This document shows, one piece after another, positions 8,314 through 17,668 of a DNA stretch of 64,000 bases. The stretch spans positions 224,906 through 288,905 of the forward strand of contig NZ_CP036528.1 of NCBI RefSeq assembly GCF_004331915.1, given 5' to 3'. How positions within the stretch are numbered: the first letter of the stretch is position 1; the number at the start of each line of letters is the position of its first letter. Made by a program: the position numbers and the translations under genes. The notes under the pieces were generated by a model. The model saw only the letters and a program-made list of their open reading frames with translations. It was not told the DNA's origin and did no database searches. The stretch comes from Ureibacillus thermophilus (GTDB lineage: Bacteria > Bacillota > Bacilli > Bacillales_A > Planococcaceae).

Positions 8314-9552
8314 TTACTCCAACTCTATTTGTTTCGTTTCTTTTCCTAAAAAAACCACAGCTAGAACTCCAATGACAATCGATATACAAAATACGGCAAA
8401 AATCATGCCAAAGTCAAATCCTGCTGTACGCATCCAACCTACAAGCAATGGACCAAAAATTCCACCTATACGTCCGATAGCAGCCGCCATTCCAGCACCT
8501 GTGCCACGAATGACTAAAGGATATTGTTCCGGTGTATAAGCATATAAAGCGCCCCATGCACCCAAATTGAAGAATGATAATAGAATACCTGAAATTAAAA
8601 GCACTGTCACCGATTCTGCCTGTCCAAACACATAAGCGCTTAACGCAGTCCCTAATAAATAAACAACAAGTACAAATTTTCGGCCGATCTTCTCTACAAA
8701 CCAAGCTGCAGTAAAGTAGCCCGGAAGCTGTGCAAGGGTCATAATCAATACATATTTAAAACTTGAAATTAAGCTGAAGCCTTTCCCTACCATCACACTT
8801 GGAAGCCATAAAAACATGCCATAGTAGGAAAATACAACTGCAAACCAAAGAATCCATAACATAAGCGTCGATTTTGTGTATTTTTTCGCCCATACTCCAG
8901 CAATGTTTTGAAGGAAGGTGCGTTTTTTTGCTTCAGGCTTTTCGGAAAACTGTGGAGAATCAGGCAAATGCAAACGTAAAAACATTGCATATAGCGCAGG
9001 GATTGCCGTTAATATTAATGCCACCCGCCATCCGGCAATTGGCCAAATGTCACTTGGGATGACAAAATAAGCAATAATGGCAGAAAGCAGCCATCCAACC
9101 GCCCAAAAACTTTCCAGCAATACGACCACTCGTCCGCGTTCTTTTGCCGGTACGCTTTCAGAAACTAAAGTTGAAGCGACAGGAAGCTCTCCTCCAAGCC
9201 CCATCCCAATAATAAAACGCAAAATTAAAAATGTCGTTAATGTTGTCGCAAAAGCGGAGAGACCGCTGGCAATTGAAAAACATAACAAAGTCACAATGAA
9301 AATGATTTTTCTTCCTATTTTGTCGGCAAGTAATCCAAAAACAAAAGCCCCTACTGCCATTCCAATGGAGTTGATACTTCCAATCCACCCCATTTCATTG
9401 GATGAAAGATTCCAATCGACAGCCAATGCTGCAATAATAAATGAGAGAATCCCAACATCCATCGCATCAAACAACCATCCAACTCCTGCAATTCCTAGCA
9501 ATTTATTGCGAGAAATGCTTTGACTAGTGTTTTGTTCTGAAAGATCCTTCAT
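8314..9552 (-). CDS. MFS transporter, NiaP/YceI-like (possible nicotinate or aromatic-acid importer)
   Basis: 412-aa major facilitator with about 12 membrane segments, belonging to the SV2/NiaP-type subfamily. The N-terminal GVGWLFDAMDVGILSFI, the loop motif GLLADKIGRK (D-x-x-G-R-R/K) and GMGLGGELPVASTLVSE match that group. C-terminal IRGTGAGMAAAIGRIGG is also typical. The closest characterised Bacillus relative by pattern is NiaP (YceI), a niacin importer, but substrate assignment by eye is not safe. No NAD-salvage gene is adjacent and there is no NiaR-like site that I can recognise. It is divergent from thrC. Confidence 0.8.
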   Translation of the reverse strand: MKDLSEQNTSQSISRNKLLGIAGVGWLFDAMDVGILSFIIAALAVDWNLSSNEMGWIGSINSIGMAVGAFVFGLLADKIGRKIIFIVTLLCFSIASGLSAFATTLTTFLILRFIIGMGLGGELPVASTLVSESVPAKERGRVVVLLESFWAVGWLLSAIIAYFVIPSDIWPIAGWRVALILTAIPALYAMFLRLHLPDSPQFSEKPEAKKRTFLQNIAGVWAKKYTKSTLMLWILWFAVVFSYYGMFLWLPSVMVGKGFSLISSFKYVLIMTLAQLPGYFTAAWFVEKIGRKFVLVVYLLGTALSAYVFGQAESVTVLLISGILLSFFNLGAWGALYAYTPEQYPLVIRGTGAGMAAAIGRIGGIFGPLLVGWMRTAGFDFGMIFAVFCISIVIGVLAVVFLGKETKQIELE

Positions 9553-9791
9553 CCGTTATTTCACCTGTCTTTACAATTGAATTGATATTATTACAATATA
9601 CTGATTTTATAAGAATAGCAAGTAACTGATTTCGCCTTTTTCCATATTAATATTCTTGTCCGAAAATGTTAGAATAATGTTATAATTGTTTCATTTTTTC
9701 GATTTCTATTGAAATCTTCTATTGGTGTACGTTAAAATGTCTTTTATACAAAAACAATTGTTCATCCAGTGAAAACAAAGGAGATAGTATT

Positions 9792-10844
9792 ATGTGGAAA
9801 GGTTTGCTTGAAGAATATAAAGAATTTTTACCTGTGACAGACAAAACGCCTGCTTTAACTTTAAACGAAGGAAATACTCCTTTAATTTATTTAGGAAACA
9901 TCTCAAAAAAATTAGGGATTGAATTATACGGAAAATATGAAGGGTTAAATCCAACTGGCTCTTTCAAAGACCGCGGCATGGTGGTAGCTGTGGCAAAAGC
10001 CGTAGAAGAAGGAGCAAAATGCGTAATTTGTGCATCTACTGGTAATACTTCTGCTGCTGCCAGCGCTTATGCTGCCCGCGCAGGCATCCAATCCATCGTA
10101 GTCATTCCAAAAGGAAAAGTAGCTCTTGGAAAACTCGCACAAGCTTGCATGTATGGTGCGAAAATTATCGAAATTGATGGAAATTTCGACGATGCCCTTT
10201 CCATCGTTCGCAAAATTAGCGAAGAAGGAAAAGTAACGCTTGTAAACTCTGTAAATCCATATCGCATTGAAGGGCAAAAAACTGCAGCTTTTGAAATTGT
10301 AGATGCATTAGGAAAAGCGCCAGATTATTTATGCATCCCTGTCGGCAACGCTGGAAACATTACAGCTTATTGGAAAGGCTTCAAAGAATATCATGAAGCG
10401 AAAAACTGTGGCCTTCCTAAAATGTATGGTTTTGAAGCAGAAGGTGCTGCAGCCATTGTAAAAGGAGAGCCAATTGCAAATCCTGAAACAATTGCAACAG
10501 CTATCCGCATTGGCAACCCAGCAAGCTGGAAATTTGCTGAAGCTGCCCGCGATGAATCTGGCGGGATTATCGATTCAGTAACGGATGATGAAATCCTTGC
10601 CGCATATAAAGAAATTGCAAGAAGCGAAGGAATTTTTGTGGAACCAGGTTCAGCCGCATCTCTTGCCGGTGTTATCAAATCAGTAAATAACGGCAAAATC
10701 GAAAAAGGCAGCACGGTTGTTACAATCTTCACAGGAAACGGTCTAAAAGATCCAGATACAGCGCTAAAAGCTACTACGGTAGAAGTGGTTTCTTTGAAAA
10801 ATGATATGAACGAAATTAGAAATTACATTGAGGGTTTAGTATGA
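9792..10844 (+). CDS. thrC: Threonine synthase
   Basis: PLP enzyme converting O-phosphohomoserine to threonine. The PLP lysine lies in [12 protein letters not shown] (residue ~59), the phosphate-binding loop is [16 protein letters not shown], and [10 protein letters not shown] is near the C-terminus. At 350 aa it is the short Bacillus-type ThrC. An AAAGGAG site precedes the ATG. It overlaps thrB by four bases (ATGA), so the two are translationally coupled. The usual first gene of the operon, hom, is not upstream; a divergent transporter is there instead. Confidence 0.97.
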   Translation: MWKGLLEEYKEFLPVTDKTPALTLNEGNTPLIYLGNISKKLGIELYGKYEGLNPTGSFKDRGMVVAVAKAVEEGAKCVICASTGNTSAAASAYAARAGIQSIVVIPKGKVALGKLAQACMYGAKIIEIDGNFDDALSIVRKISEEGKVTLVNSVNPYRIEGQKTAAFEIVDALGKAPDYLCIPVGNAGNITAYWKGFKEYHEAKNCGLPKMYGFEAEGAAAIVKGEPIANPETIATAIRIGNPASWKFAEAARDESGGIIDSVTDDEILAAYKEIARSEGIFVEPGSAASLAGVIKSVNNGKIEKGSTVVTIFTGNGLKDPDTALKATTVEVVSLKNDMNEIRNYIEGLV

Positions 10845-11761
10845 GTAAAAAATGGAAAATTACCGTTCCAGGCAGTACTGCAAATTTAGGCCCTGGATTT
10901 GATTCAATCGGTCTCAGCCTATCTCTTTATCTTGAATTAACGGTTTCTTTGCAGGATGAATGGGAAATCATCCATTTATCTGAAGGCTTGCCTAAAGAAT
11001 TTGAATTAAAAAATCATCTAATCTATAACGTCGCCAATGAAACGGCAAAACGATACAACAAAGTAATGCCAAGCTGCCGTATTGAAATGACAAGCCAACT
11101 TCCCTTTGCAAGAGGAATCGGCAGCAGTGCAGCGGCGATTGTAGCAGGAATAGAAATCGCCAATCTCCTCTGCGACCTTCAATTATCAGTGCAAGATAAA
11201 TTAAACTTATCTTCCCAAATGGAAGGACACCCGGACAATGCAACTGCGTCCGTATTAGGAGGTTTAACTATCTCCTCAATGGATGAAGAAGGCAATGTGG
11301 ATACAATTCACGTCCATGACCTTGAAGCATCCTTTGTCCTCTTTATTCCAGAAGTGATGTTAAAAACTTGTGAAGCAAGAGACGTATTGCCAAGTTCATT
11401 TAAACGCCAATATGCCGTTCGAGCCAGCTCCGGGGCTAATATGCTCGCAGCTGCTTTGGTATTGAAAGATTATAAACGCATCGGAAAATATATGGAATCC
11501 GATTTATTCCATGAGCCATTCCGTGCTGATTTAATTCCTCATTACCATGAAATTCGCGAAGAGGCGAAAAAAGCCGGGGCATTTGGCACTGCTTTAAGCG
11601 GTGCTGGTCCAACCATGATTTCTATTATTCCGAACTCCATCGGGGAACAATTTGTGGAGAAAATGAAAGAACGATTCCCAACGCATAAGATTGTTCTTAC
11701 TAAACCTGATCAACGCGGTGTTCATGTAGAAGAAATATCGAGTGTTTCAAAAATCAGATAA
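10841..11761 (+). CDS. thrB: Homoserine kinase
   Basis: GHMP-family kinase that phosphorylates homoserine to O-phosphohomoserine, the substrate of the preceding thrC product. The N-terminal [19 protein letters not shown], the ATP-binding glycine-rich loop [17 protein letters not shown] (residue ~87) and the C-terminal [13 protein letters not shown] are the three GHMP motifs. The 306-aa length is normal. Overlap with thrC and the shared downstream terminator define a two-gene threonine operon. Confidence 0.97.
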   Translation: MSKKWKITVPGSTANLGPGFDSIGLSLSLYLELTVSLQDEWEIIHLSEGLPKEFELKNHLIYNVANETAKRYNKVMPSCRIEMTSQLPFARGIGSSAAAIVAGIEIANLLCDLQLSVQDKLNLSSQMEGHPDNATASVLGGLTISSMDEEGNVDTIHVHDLEASFVLFIPEVMLKTCEARDVLPSSFKRQYAVRASSGANMLAAALVLKDYKRIGKYMESDLFHEPFRADLIPHYHEIREEAKKAGAFGTALSGAGPTMISIIPNSIGEQFVEKMKERFPTHKIVLTKPDQRGVHVEEISSVSKIR

Positions 11762-11765
11762 AAAC

Positions 11766-11806
11766 AGGAGTTGTTCGAAGTTTTAAGCTTTCGAACAACT
11801 CCTTTT
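11766..11806. terminator. Bidirectional terminator after thrB
   Basis: AGGAGTTGTTCGAA and TTCGAACAACTCCT form a 14-bp perfect stem followed by TTTT; it also serves the convergent ZIP gene. Confidence 0.9.
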
Positions 11807-11810
11807 AATT

Positions 11811-12626
11811 TTATGATAACAAAATCAAACTTACTGCCATGACTATCATTCCTGCAACAACTCCATAAATAGATGAATGGGTTTCATCATATTTCTTTGC
11901 GGCTGGGAGCAGTTCATCTAGGGAAATAAACACCATGATGCCTGCTACTGCCGAAAAAATAATTCCAAACAAAATATCATTTAAAAATGGCATTAAAATT
12001 AAATAGGCTACTAATGCACCAATTGGCTCTGCAAGCCCCGAAGTAAAAGAAAGTTTAAATGCTTTCATTCGTTTCCCAGTTGCATAAAATATCGGTATCG
12101 CCACAGCAATACCTTCCGGGATATTGTGAATGGCGATGGCAATGGCAATAGCAATTCCGACGCTTGGATCATGAATGGCTGACATGAAAGTAGCGATACC
12201 CTCTGGAAAATTATGAATGCCAATTGCAAGAGCAGTAAAAATACCGACCTTCATTAATTTAGCTTCTTCTGAATCTCGATGTTCGCGCTCTGCCTGATGT
12301 ACATCTTCCACCGTCTTTACTTCATGGGGATTCGTTTTTGTCGGAATAAATTTATCAATAAGCGCAATGAATAGCATTCCTCCAAAAAAGCCTATAACCG
12401 TTAGCCAATACCCTTTTGTATCTCCAACAGCAGCCGTTAATGCATCCTTTGCTTTAAAAAAAATTTCAATCAATGAAACATAAATCATAACGCCTGCTGA
12501 AAATCCTAATGCTGCTGATAAAAACTTCTTATTGGTTCTCTCTGTAAAAAATGCAATTAGCGCACCTAGGCCTGTTGCAAGTCCTGCTAGCAATGTTAAG
12601 CTAAAAGCTAAAACGATGTTGCTCAT
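11811..12626 (-). CDS. ZIP-family divalent metal transporter (ZupT-like)
   Basis: Inner-membrane importer of zinc or other divalent metals. It has eight predicted membrane segments. The metal-site helices are intact: HNFPEGIATFMSA (helix 4) and HNIPEGIAVAIPIFYA (helix 5), the ZIP signature with paired H-N-x-P-E-G. A histidine-bearing cytoplasmic loop (HEVKTVEDVHQAEREH) lies between helices 3 and 4. The 271-aa length fits ZupT/GufA-like members. No Zur or MntR box was recognised in the short upstream region. Confidence 0.9.
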   Translation of the reverse strand: MSNIVLAFSLTLLAGLATGLGALIAFFTERTNKKFLSAALGFSAGVMIYVSLIEIFFKAKDALTAAVGDTKGYWLTVIGFFGGMLFIALIDKFIPTKTNPHEVKTVEDVHQAEREHRDSEEAKLMKVGIFTALAIGIHNFPEGIATFMSAIHDPSVGIAIAIAIAIHNIPEGIAVAIPIFYATGKRMKAFKLSFTSGLAEPIGALVAYLILMPFLNDILFGIIFSAVAGIMVFISLDELLPAAKKYDETHSSIYGVVAGMIVMAVSLILLS

Positions 12627-12738
12627 CAGAACATCCTTTCATTTTATTCTTAGTATTATATTATACTCAAATTTTCCTTAGAGCAACTTTTTTTACTAAA
12701 TCTATATTTTGTGTACTAGATAAACAATTTCAAAAAAG

Positions 12739-12759
12739 GAAACGCATTAATCGCGTTTC
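12739..12759 (-). terminator. Terminator overlapping the 3' end of the PAP2 gene
   Basis: GAAACGC and GCGTTTC arms separated by 7 nt, followed on the reverse strand by a run of T. The stem covers the last codons of the gene. Confidence 0.75.
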
Positions 12760-13355
12760 AATTGATTGGATGATTTATGAATATACCAATATACGCAAAG
12801 GCAGAACCAAGCAACGCCCAAACACCACCCTGCCATTACGTCAGTGGCAAAATGACGGCTTTCCGCCACTCTCGATAAACCTATAAAGAAAGCAAGAGTA
12901 ATGGCAACAATCCATATCCACCATTTCTTTTTTTCAACTGTAGTTCGTTCAGACAATAAAAATGCAATAGTCAATAAGTAAAGCAATCCTAACATCGCAT
13001 GGCCGGATGGGAAACTGTAGGATGACAATTGATTTTCAATTTCAGGCCGTGGACGTTTCACCCAATTTTTCATTAATTGATTCAACAAAAAGCCCACCGG
13101 AATAGTAAATAATACAAAAATAATTCTAGAATTATTTGGATGCTTAAACCCTAACCATCCCAATAATATTAAGGTAATCAAACTAATAACTTTTAGTTCC
13201 CCGAGATAATGGAAGCTACCAATAAACGAATTTTCCCCTACTAACGCTTGCATATTTTTATCAAAAGAAACGAATATAGGCAAATCATATACATACCGTA
13301 AAATAAGAAAAAGAATAAACGCAATAAAACCAGCGACAAATAATCGCTTATTCAA
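12747..13355 (-). CDS. PAP2-superfamily membrane phosphatase
   Basis: Integral membrane phosphatase of 202 aa with about six membrane segments. The three PAP2 catalytic motifs are intact: KRPRPEIE (motif I, K-x6-RP), YSFPSGHAM (motif II, PSGH) and SRVAESRHFATDVMAGW (motif III, SR-x5-H-x3-D). Likely substrates are undecaprenyl pyrophosphate, phosphatidylglycerol phosphate or phosphatidate at the outer face of the membrane; the sequence does not decide between them. A second, BacA-type undecaprenyl-PP phosphatase is also present in the window. Confidence 0.9.
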   Translation of the reverse strand: MNKRLFVAGFIAFILFLILRYVYDLPIFVSFDKNMQALVGENSFIGSFHYLGELKVISLITLILLGWLGFKHPNNSRIIFVLFTIPVGFLLNQLMKNWVKRPRPEIENQLSSYSFPSGHAMLGLLYLLTIAFLLSERTTVEKKKWWIWIVAITLAFFIGLSRVAESRHFATDVMAGWCLGVAWFCLCVYWYIHKSSNQLKRD

Positions 13356-13440
13356 GCTTATCCTCTCCCATAACTCACTTATTTTCTATGTTTACATGAA
13401 ACTTCCCATTTTCATAAGTAAACAATACGCAATGCATAAA

Positions 13441-13615
13441 AGGGGGCGTCTGAAAAGTTGAGACGTCCCCTTTGCGGCTTTAGCTAGTGCTTCGCCGCAG
13501 ATAAATTGCGTAGAGAAGGAGCGTTTTGTGACCACTCTAGGGAAAGTTTTTAAGAGAATATTACTATAAGAAGTAAGGCTGTCCAGAAAGTGTTCGACTT
13601 TCTGGACAGCCCCCT
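13441..13615 (-). repeat. ~180-bp two-hairpin repeat, copy A
   Basis: Reverse-orientation copy of an element also present at 38911-39090 and 47691-47868. One end forms a hairpin built on GGGGGCTGTCCAGAAAGT with its complement, the other end a hairpin on AGGGGGCGTC/GACGTCCCCT, and the middle carries TTCTTATAGTAATATTCTC and a GCGGC-rich segment. It starts 5 nt after the yclQ stop codon and reads in the same direction as yclQ. It contains no ORF. Confidence 0.85.
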
Positions 13616-13620
13616 ATAAA

Positions 13621-14649
13621 TTATTTTAATTTGTTTAAGATTTCTTCGATTTTCATCATTTCAGATTGTAAACCGCCGCCAGCCAAGTACCATAGCGGAC
13701 CGTCCAAGTAAACGATTTTGCCGTTTTTGTAAGCTTGAGTTTGTTTAATGATGTCATTTTCCATGTCCGCTTCGATGTTGGATTGTCCACCTACAGCTGC
13801 TGTACGGTCAATTACGAACAATACTTCCGGATCGAATTTTAAGACCGATTCGAACCCGAAATCGGATCCGTGGGAAGAAGCTTCGATGTCGTCTGATACA
13901 GGAGTGAATCCATAAATGTCATAAACATATCCGTAACGTGAATTTGTGCCGAATCCGGATAATTTTCCTTCGTTGTACATTGTGACTAATGAAGTTTTGT
14001 ATTGGCCAGCCAATTCTTTTAGTTCATTCAGTTTTTCATCGAATTTTGCCAACTGTTCTTCCGCTTCTTTTTCTTTGCCGAAAAGTTTTGCAGCGATATC
14101 AACAGATTTCTCAAATGTGCCCCAGTAATCATCTTGGGAAGTACCAACGAATACTACGTTTGGAGTGATTTCTTTCAATTGGTCATAGAATGTGGCTTGG
14201 CGGCCTGAAATGAAGATTGCATCTGGCTCTAATGCTGCAATGGCTTCAAGGTTTGGAGTTTTTAAGTTTCCAACGCTTGCATATTCATCGCTACCAAATT
14301 TAGAAAGGTGTTCTGGTAATGTACCATCTTTTGCAACACCAACGATCCCTTCAACGCCTAAAGCATCAAGCGTATCTAAGAAACCGTAATCGAATACAAC
14401 GATTCTTTCAGGCATTTTTTCGAAAGTTACATCATCAAATACTGTAGTTTGACCAGACTCTTCGTTTTTGCTTTCAGAAATTGTAGAGGAGATAGTGATT
14501 GGGAATGAAGCATTTTCTCCCTGTGCTGCTTCTTGTTTCGTGTCATCAGTATTTGTATTTTTGTCTTGTTCAGCTTTTTCGTCACCGCATGCAGCCAAAA
14601 CAATGACGAACATAGCTAGAATAACTGCGAAAAGCTTCCATTGTTTCAT
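13621..14649 (-). CDS. yclQ: Siderophore (petrobactin-type) ABC transporter substrate-binding lipoprotein
   Basis: Extracytoplasmic lipoprotein of the FatB/YclQ class that delivers ferric siderophore to the YclNO permease. The signal peptide ends in the lipobox LAAC (Cys21). An Asp/Glu/Thr-rich linker follows and then a periplasmic-binding fold with PERIVVFDYGFLDTLDALG, the family signature, and conserved KTPNLEAIAALEPDAIFISG. Gene order downstream of yclNOP is the same as in Bacillus subtilis. It has its own promoter and a perfect Fur box. The petrobactin or catecholate preference is inferred from YclQ similarity only. Confidence 0.88.
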   Translation of the reverse strand: MKQWKLFAVILAMFVIVLAACGDEKAEQDKNTNTDDTKQEAAQGENASFPITISSTISESKNEESGQTTVFDDVTFEKMPERIVVFDYGFLDTLDALGVEGIVGVAKDGTLPEHLSKFGSDEYASVGNLKTPNLEAIAALEPDAIFISGRQATFYDQLKEITPNVVFVGTSQDDYWGTFEKSVDIAAKLFGKEKEAEEQLAKFDEKLNELKELAGQYKTSLVTMYNEGKLSGFGTNSRYGYVYDIYGFTPVSDDIEASSHGSDFGFESVLKFDPEVLFVIDRTAAVGGQSNIEADMENDIIKQTQAYKNGKIVYLDGPLWYLAGGGLQSEMMKIEEILNKLK

Positions 14650-14684
14650 TTGATCGTTCTCTCCTATCTTTTTGGTTATTTGGT

Positions 14685-14746
14685 GATAATGATAATCATT
14701 ATCAATAACTGAATCTAATTATAATTATCAAATTTAGGCTAGTCAA
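14685..14746 (-). promoter_or_regulatory. yclQ promoter with perfect Fur box
   Basis: On the reverse strand TTGACT (14741-14746) and TATAAT (14718-14723) are spaced by 17 bp. A Fur box at 14685-14703 reads GATAATGATAATCATTATC, identical to the 19-bp consensus, just downstream of the -10. This gives yclQ an iron-repressed promoter separate from yclN. Confidence 0.9.
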
Positions 14747-14769
14747 TATATTTTTTCTTCTTTTCAATA

Positions 14770-14809
14770 AAATGATTTAGAAAAGTAGCAACACTTTTCT
14801 AAATCATTT
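14770..14809 (-). terminator. Terminator after yclP
   Basis: ATGATTTAGAAAAG and CTTTTCTAAATCAT form a 14-bp perfect stem with an 8-nt loop between yclP and the yclQ promoter, so permease and ATPase genes end here. Confidence 0.85.
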
Positions 14810-14815
14810 TGACGA

Positions 14816-15583
14816 TCACGTATTAGAATTGAAGTATACACAAATACGACAACCATTTTGTTCTTGAACCGGAATATTCATGTCATAAATTTCACGCAAG
14901 GCTTCAGAGTTAATAATCTCTTCAGTAGGGCCATTTTTCACAACTTTTCCGTCTTTTAGGGCCACAATATAGTCTGAGTATACGGAAGCAAAATTGATAT
15001 CATGTAACACAATCACAACCGTTTTATTTAATTCATCAACAAGTTTGCGCAAAATCTTCATAATTTGCACAGAATGCTTCATATCTAAATTATTTAATGG
15101 CTCGTCAAGCAGAATATAATCCGTATCTTGAGCAATAACCATAGCAATAAATGCCCGTTGTTTTTGCCCACCTGATAACTGGTCTAAAAATTTGTGTTCT
15201 ATTTCCTTCAAATTCATGTATTCAATCGCTTGATTCACATGCTTCTCGTCTTCAGGCGTCAAACGGCCCTTTGAATAAGGATAGCGTCCAAAAGATACTA
15301 ATTCTCTTACTGTTAAACGAACATTAATAAAATTCGATTGTTTTAAAATCGATACTCGTTTGGCAAATTCATTAGATTTCCATTTTTTAATATTTTGTTG
15401 GTCCAATAATACTTCGCCTGTATCTGCATCAATCAGTCTGCTCACCATGGATAATAATGTAGACTTCCCTGCACCGTTTGGTCCAATGAAAGAAGTAATT
15501 GCATGAGGCTTAATCGACAATGAAACATCACTAATGACTGGCTTATTGTTGTATTTTTTTGTTAACCCTTTAATTTCAATCAT
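14816..15583 (-). CDS. yclP: Siderophore ABC transporter ATP-binding protein
   Basis: Cytoplasmic ATPase of the FecCD-type ferric-siderophore importer. Walker A is GPNGAGKSTLL (residue ~36), the signature is LSGGQKQRAF (~139), Walker B is YILLDEPLNNLD (~158) and the switch histidine is in VIVLHDINFA. At 255 aa it is the usual length for the family. The ATG overlaps the yclO stop by four bases. It is the third gene of a yclN-yclO-yclP transcript. Confidence 0.93.
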   Translation of the reverse strand: MIEIKGLTKKYNNKPVISDVSLSIKPHAITSFIGPNGAGKSTLLSMVSRLIDADTGEVLLDQQNIKKWKSNEFAKRVSILKQSNFINVRLTVRELVSFGRYPYSKGRLTPEDEKHVNQAIEYMNLKEIEHKFLDQLSGGQKQRAFIAMVIAQDTDYILLDEPLNNLDMKHSVQIMKILRKLVDELNKTVVIVLHDINFASVYSDYIVALKDGKVVKNGPTEEIINSEALREIYDMNIPVQEQNGCRICVYFNSNT

Positions 15584-16536
15584 CTTGCAGCCCTACTCTC
15601 CTTTAGTAATAGATAAATAAAGTAGACTCCACCAATGAAGTTAATAATGACACTTAAAGTTGTGTTAAATTCAAAAACATGCTCCACTAAAAATTGTCCG
15701 CCAACCAGCGCAATCACGCTGATTAACCCTGCACCTAAAATCAATATGGAATGTTTATAAGTGGTAAATAAATGATAAGAAAGGTTCGCAACAATTAATC
15801 CAAAAAAGGTGATTGGGCCCACCAAGGCTGTTGATGTTGAAATCAGCACGGCAGATAAAATTAATACGTTCATGACTAGTCGATCGTAGTTGATACCTAA
15901 ATTAATGGCGTTTTCTCGACCTAGTATTGCAACGTCCAATTGATGCAATAATCGATATCCAACAATAAAAGCAATGATTAAAATAGCGGATGAAATATAT
16001 AACAGCTCTACTTTGATTCTGGTGAAACTTGCAAAAAGGAGATTCTGCAAACTTAAATATTCTACCGGGTCAATCAATACTTGCAAGAAAGATACAAGGC
16101 TTCCTAAAAAAGTACCAATAATCATCCCAATTAATAACATCAAATAAATCGGATACTTATCCGCTCTAAATAATGCGCGGTATAACAATATCGCAAAAAG
16201 CACCATTGCAATGAGTGCAGTAAAATAATTCAAATATTGGTTAGCTACCCAAATCGATGCTGATCCCGCAAAGAAGAAAATGAGCGTTTGAACCACTTGA
16301 TACATTGAATCAATGCCCATTATTGAAGGCGTTAAAATTCGATTATGAGTAATCGTTTGGAAAACAACCGTTGAATAGGCAATAGCAAAACCGGTCACGA
16401 TCATAGCTCCAACGCGCATCATACGCCGAGGGAAAGCATAATGGAAGCCGCCTTTAATATCGTAAAATCCGTAAAGCAGAATACAAATAATCCCAATAAT
16501 CGCTAATATAATCAGTTTCACAATATTATTTCGCAT
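15580..16536 (-). CDS. yclO: Siderophore ABC transporter permease
   Basis: FecCD-family permease of 318 aa with about nine membrane segments, forming a heterodimer with the yclN product. Diagnostic segments include SIMGIDSMYQVVQTLIFF and the C-terminal GPITFFGLIVANLSYHL, the loop that contacts the ATPase. It starts inside the yclN coding region (11-bp overlap) and overlaps yclP by four bases, so all three are coupled. Confidence 0.92.
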   Translation of the reverse strand: MRNNIVKLIILAIIGIICILLYGFYDIKGGFHYAFPRRMMRVGAMIVTGFAIAYSTVVFQTITHNRILTPSIMGIDSMYQVVQTLIFFFAGSASIWVANQYLNYFTALIAMVLFAILLYRALFRADKYPIYLMLLIGMIIGTFLGSLVSFLQVLIDPVEYLSLQNLLFASFTRIKVELLYISSAILIIAFIVGYRLLHQLDVAILGRENAINLGINYDRLVMNVLILSAVLISTSTALVGPITFFGLIVANLSYHLFTTYKHSILILGAGLISVIALVGGQFLVEHVFEFNTTLSVIINFIGGVYFIYLLLKESRAAR

Positions 16537-17479
16537 ATGCTCTCCCCCTAAACAACATGATTAAGAAGAGCAAACTGCCTATTACTGCAACTGTCACATT
16601 GACAGGAATTTCAAAAGGATAAACAACAATTCGGCCCATAATGTCGCAAATTAATAGGAAAACAACTCCTAACACGATAGTATGAGGAATCGTTTTGCGC
16701 AAGTTATCGCCCATATAAAGGGACACAATATTCGGAACAATCAGCCCCAAGTAAGGGATTACACCGACCGTCAATACGACTGTCGTTGAAATGACGGCAA
16801 CAATAATTAAACCAAGATTCAATACGGCTTTGTAACTAAGCCCCAAGTTTTTGGCAAAATCCTCTCCCATTCCGGCAACCGTAAACTTATTTGCATATAA
16901 ATAAGCCAATAGGATGGCAGGAACACTTACATACAGCAGTTCATATCGCCCGGAGATGACCAATGTAAAACTACCCATCAACCAAGTGTTGATATTTTGA
17001 ATCAAGTCTCCCTCATATGCAAAGAAAGTTGTAATGGAAGATAAAATATTTCCATACATAATACCGATCAACGGGACAAATACGGCATCTTTAAATTTAA
17101 TGCGGTCTAAAATTTGCATAAATAAGATGGTACCGGCAAATGCAAAGATAAAGCTAAAAATGATTTTTTCCATATATGCAGCTTGGGAAAAGCATAAAAT
17201 CGAAATCAGAATTCCCAATTTTGCTGCATCCAGCGTACCTGCTGTTGTAGGTGAAACGAACTTGTTGCGGCTTAAACTTTGCATAATTAAACCAGCAATA
17301 CTCATTCCTGCCCCCGCTAAAATAATTGCTAATAATCTTGGCACCCTACTAATCAGGAATATTTGCGTTTGCTGAGATTCCCAATCTAATAAATCAGTAG
17401 GCTTAATATCAATGGCGCCAATAAATAAAGATATAATGGACAGGATGATTGCTGCAATAATCAACATCCATAGCCTCAT
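16526..17479 (-). CDS. yclN: Siderophore ABC transporter permease
   Basis: First gene of the siderophore importer. It is a FecCD-family permease of 317 aa with about nine membrane segments; RVPRLLAIILAGAGMSIAGLIMQ is broken here only for description and is the classic FecCD N-terminal motif, and GVIPYLGLIVPNIVSLY is the ATPase-contact loop. The GGGGAT ribosome site precedes ATG 17479. A Fur-like box lies about 35 bp upstream. Gene order N-O-P-Q equals that of the Bacillus petrobactin importer. Confidence 0.92.
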   Translation of the reverse strand: MRLWMLIIAAIILSIISLFIGAIDIKPTDLLDWESQQTQIFLISRVPRLLAIILAGAGMSIAGLIMQSLSRNKFVSPTTAGTLDAAKLGILISILCFSQAAYMEKIIFSFIFAFAGTILFMQILDRIKFKDAVFVPLIGIMYGNILSSITTFFAYEGDLIQNINTWLMGSFTLVISGRYELLYVSVPAILLAYLYANKFTVAGMGEDFAKNLGLSYKAVLNLGLIIVAVISTTVVLTVGVIPYLGLIVPNIVSLYMGDNLRKTIPHTIVLGVVFLLICDIMGRIVVYPFEIPVNVTVAVIGSLLFLIMLFRGRAYAK

Positions 17480-17513
17480 ATTTTATCCCCTATTTTCTCT
17501 AAAATTATTCTAA

Positions 17514-17528
17514 TGAAAATGATTCTCA
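17514..17528 (-). promoter_or_regulatory. Fur box upstream of yclN
   Basis: TGAAAATGATTCTCA matches the 7-1-7 Fur consensus TGATAATnATTATCA with two mismatches, one in each arm. A weaker ATAATCATTAT lies about 15 bp further upstream. Confidence 0.65.
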
Positions 17529-17623
17529 TCTTCAAGTACCATAATCATTATAATGAGAAAACAGCGAAAAATCAATGACATTCGAAAATTCATTTCAAGA
17601 TTATTTATTTTTTTAAAAAATAA

Positions 17624-17650
17624 CGACCGATAGAATCTTTCTATCGGTCG
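17624..17650 (-). terminator. Terminator of the peptide transporter gene
   Basis: CGACCGATAGA and TCTATCGGTCG form an 11-bp perfect stem followed on the reverse strand by TTATTTTTT. Confidence 0.9.
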
Positions 17651-17668
17651 AATGAAGAAGTGATATTA

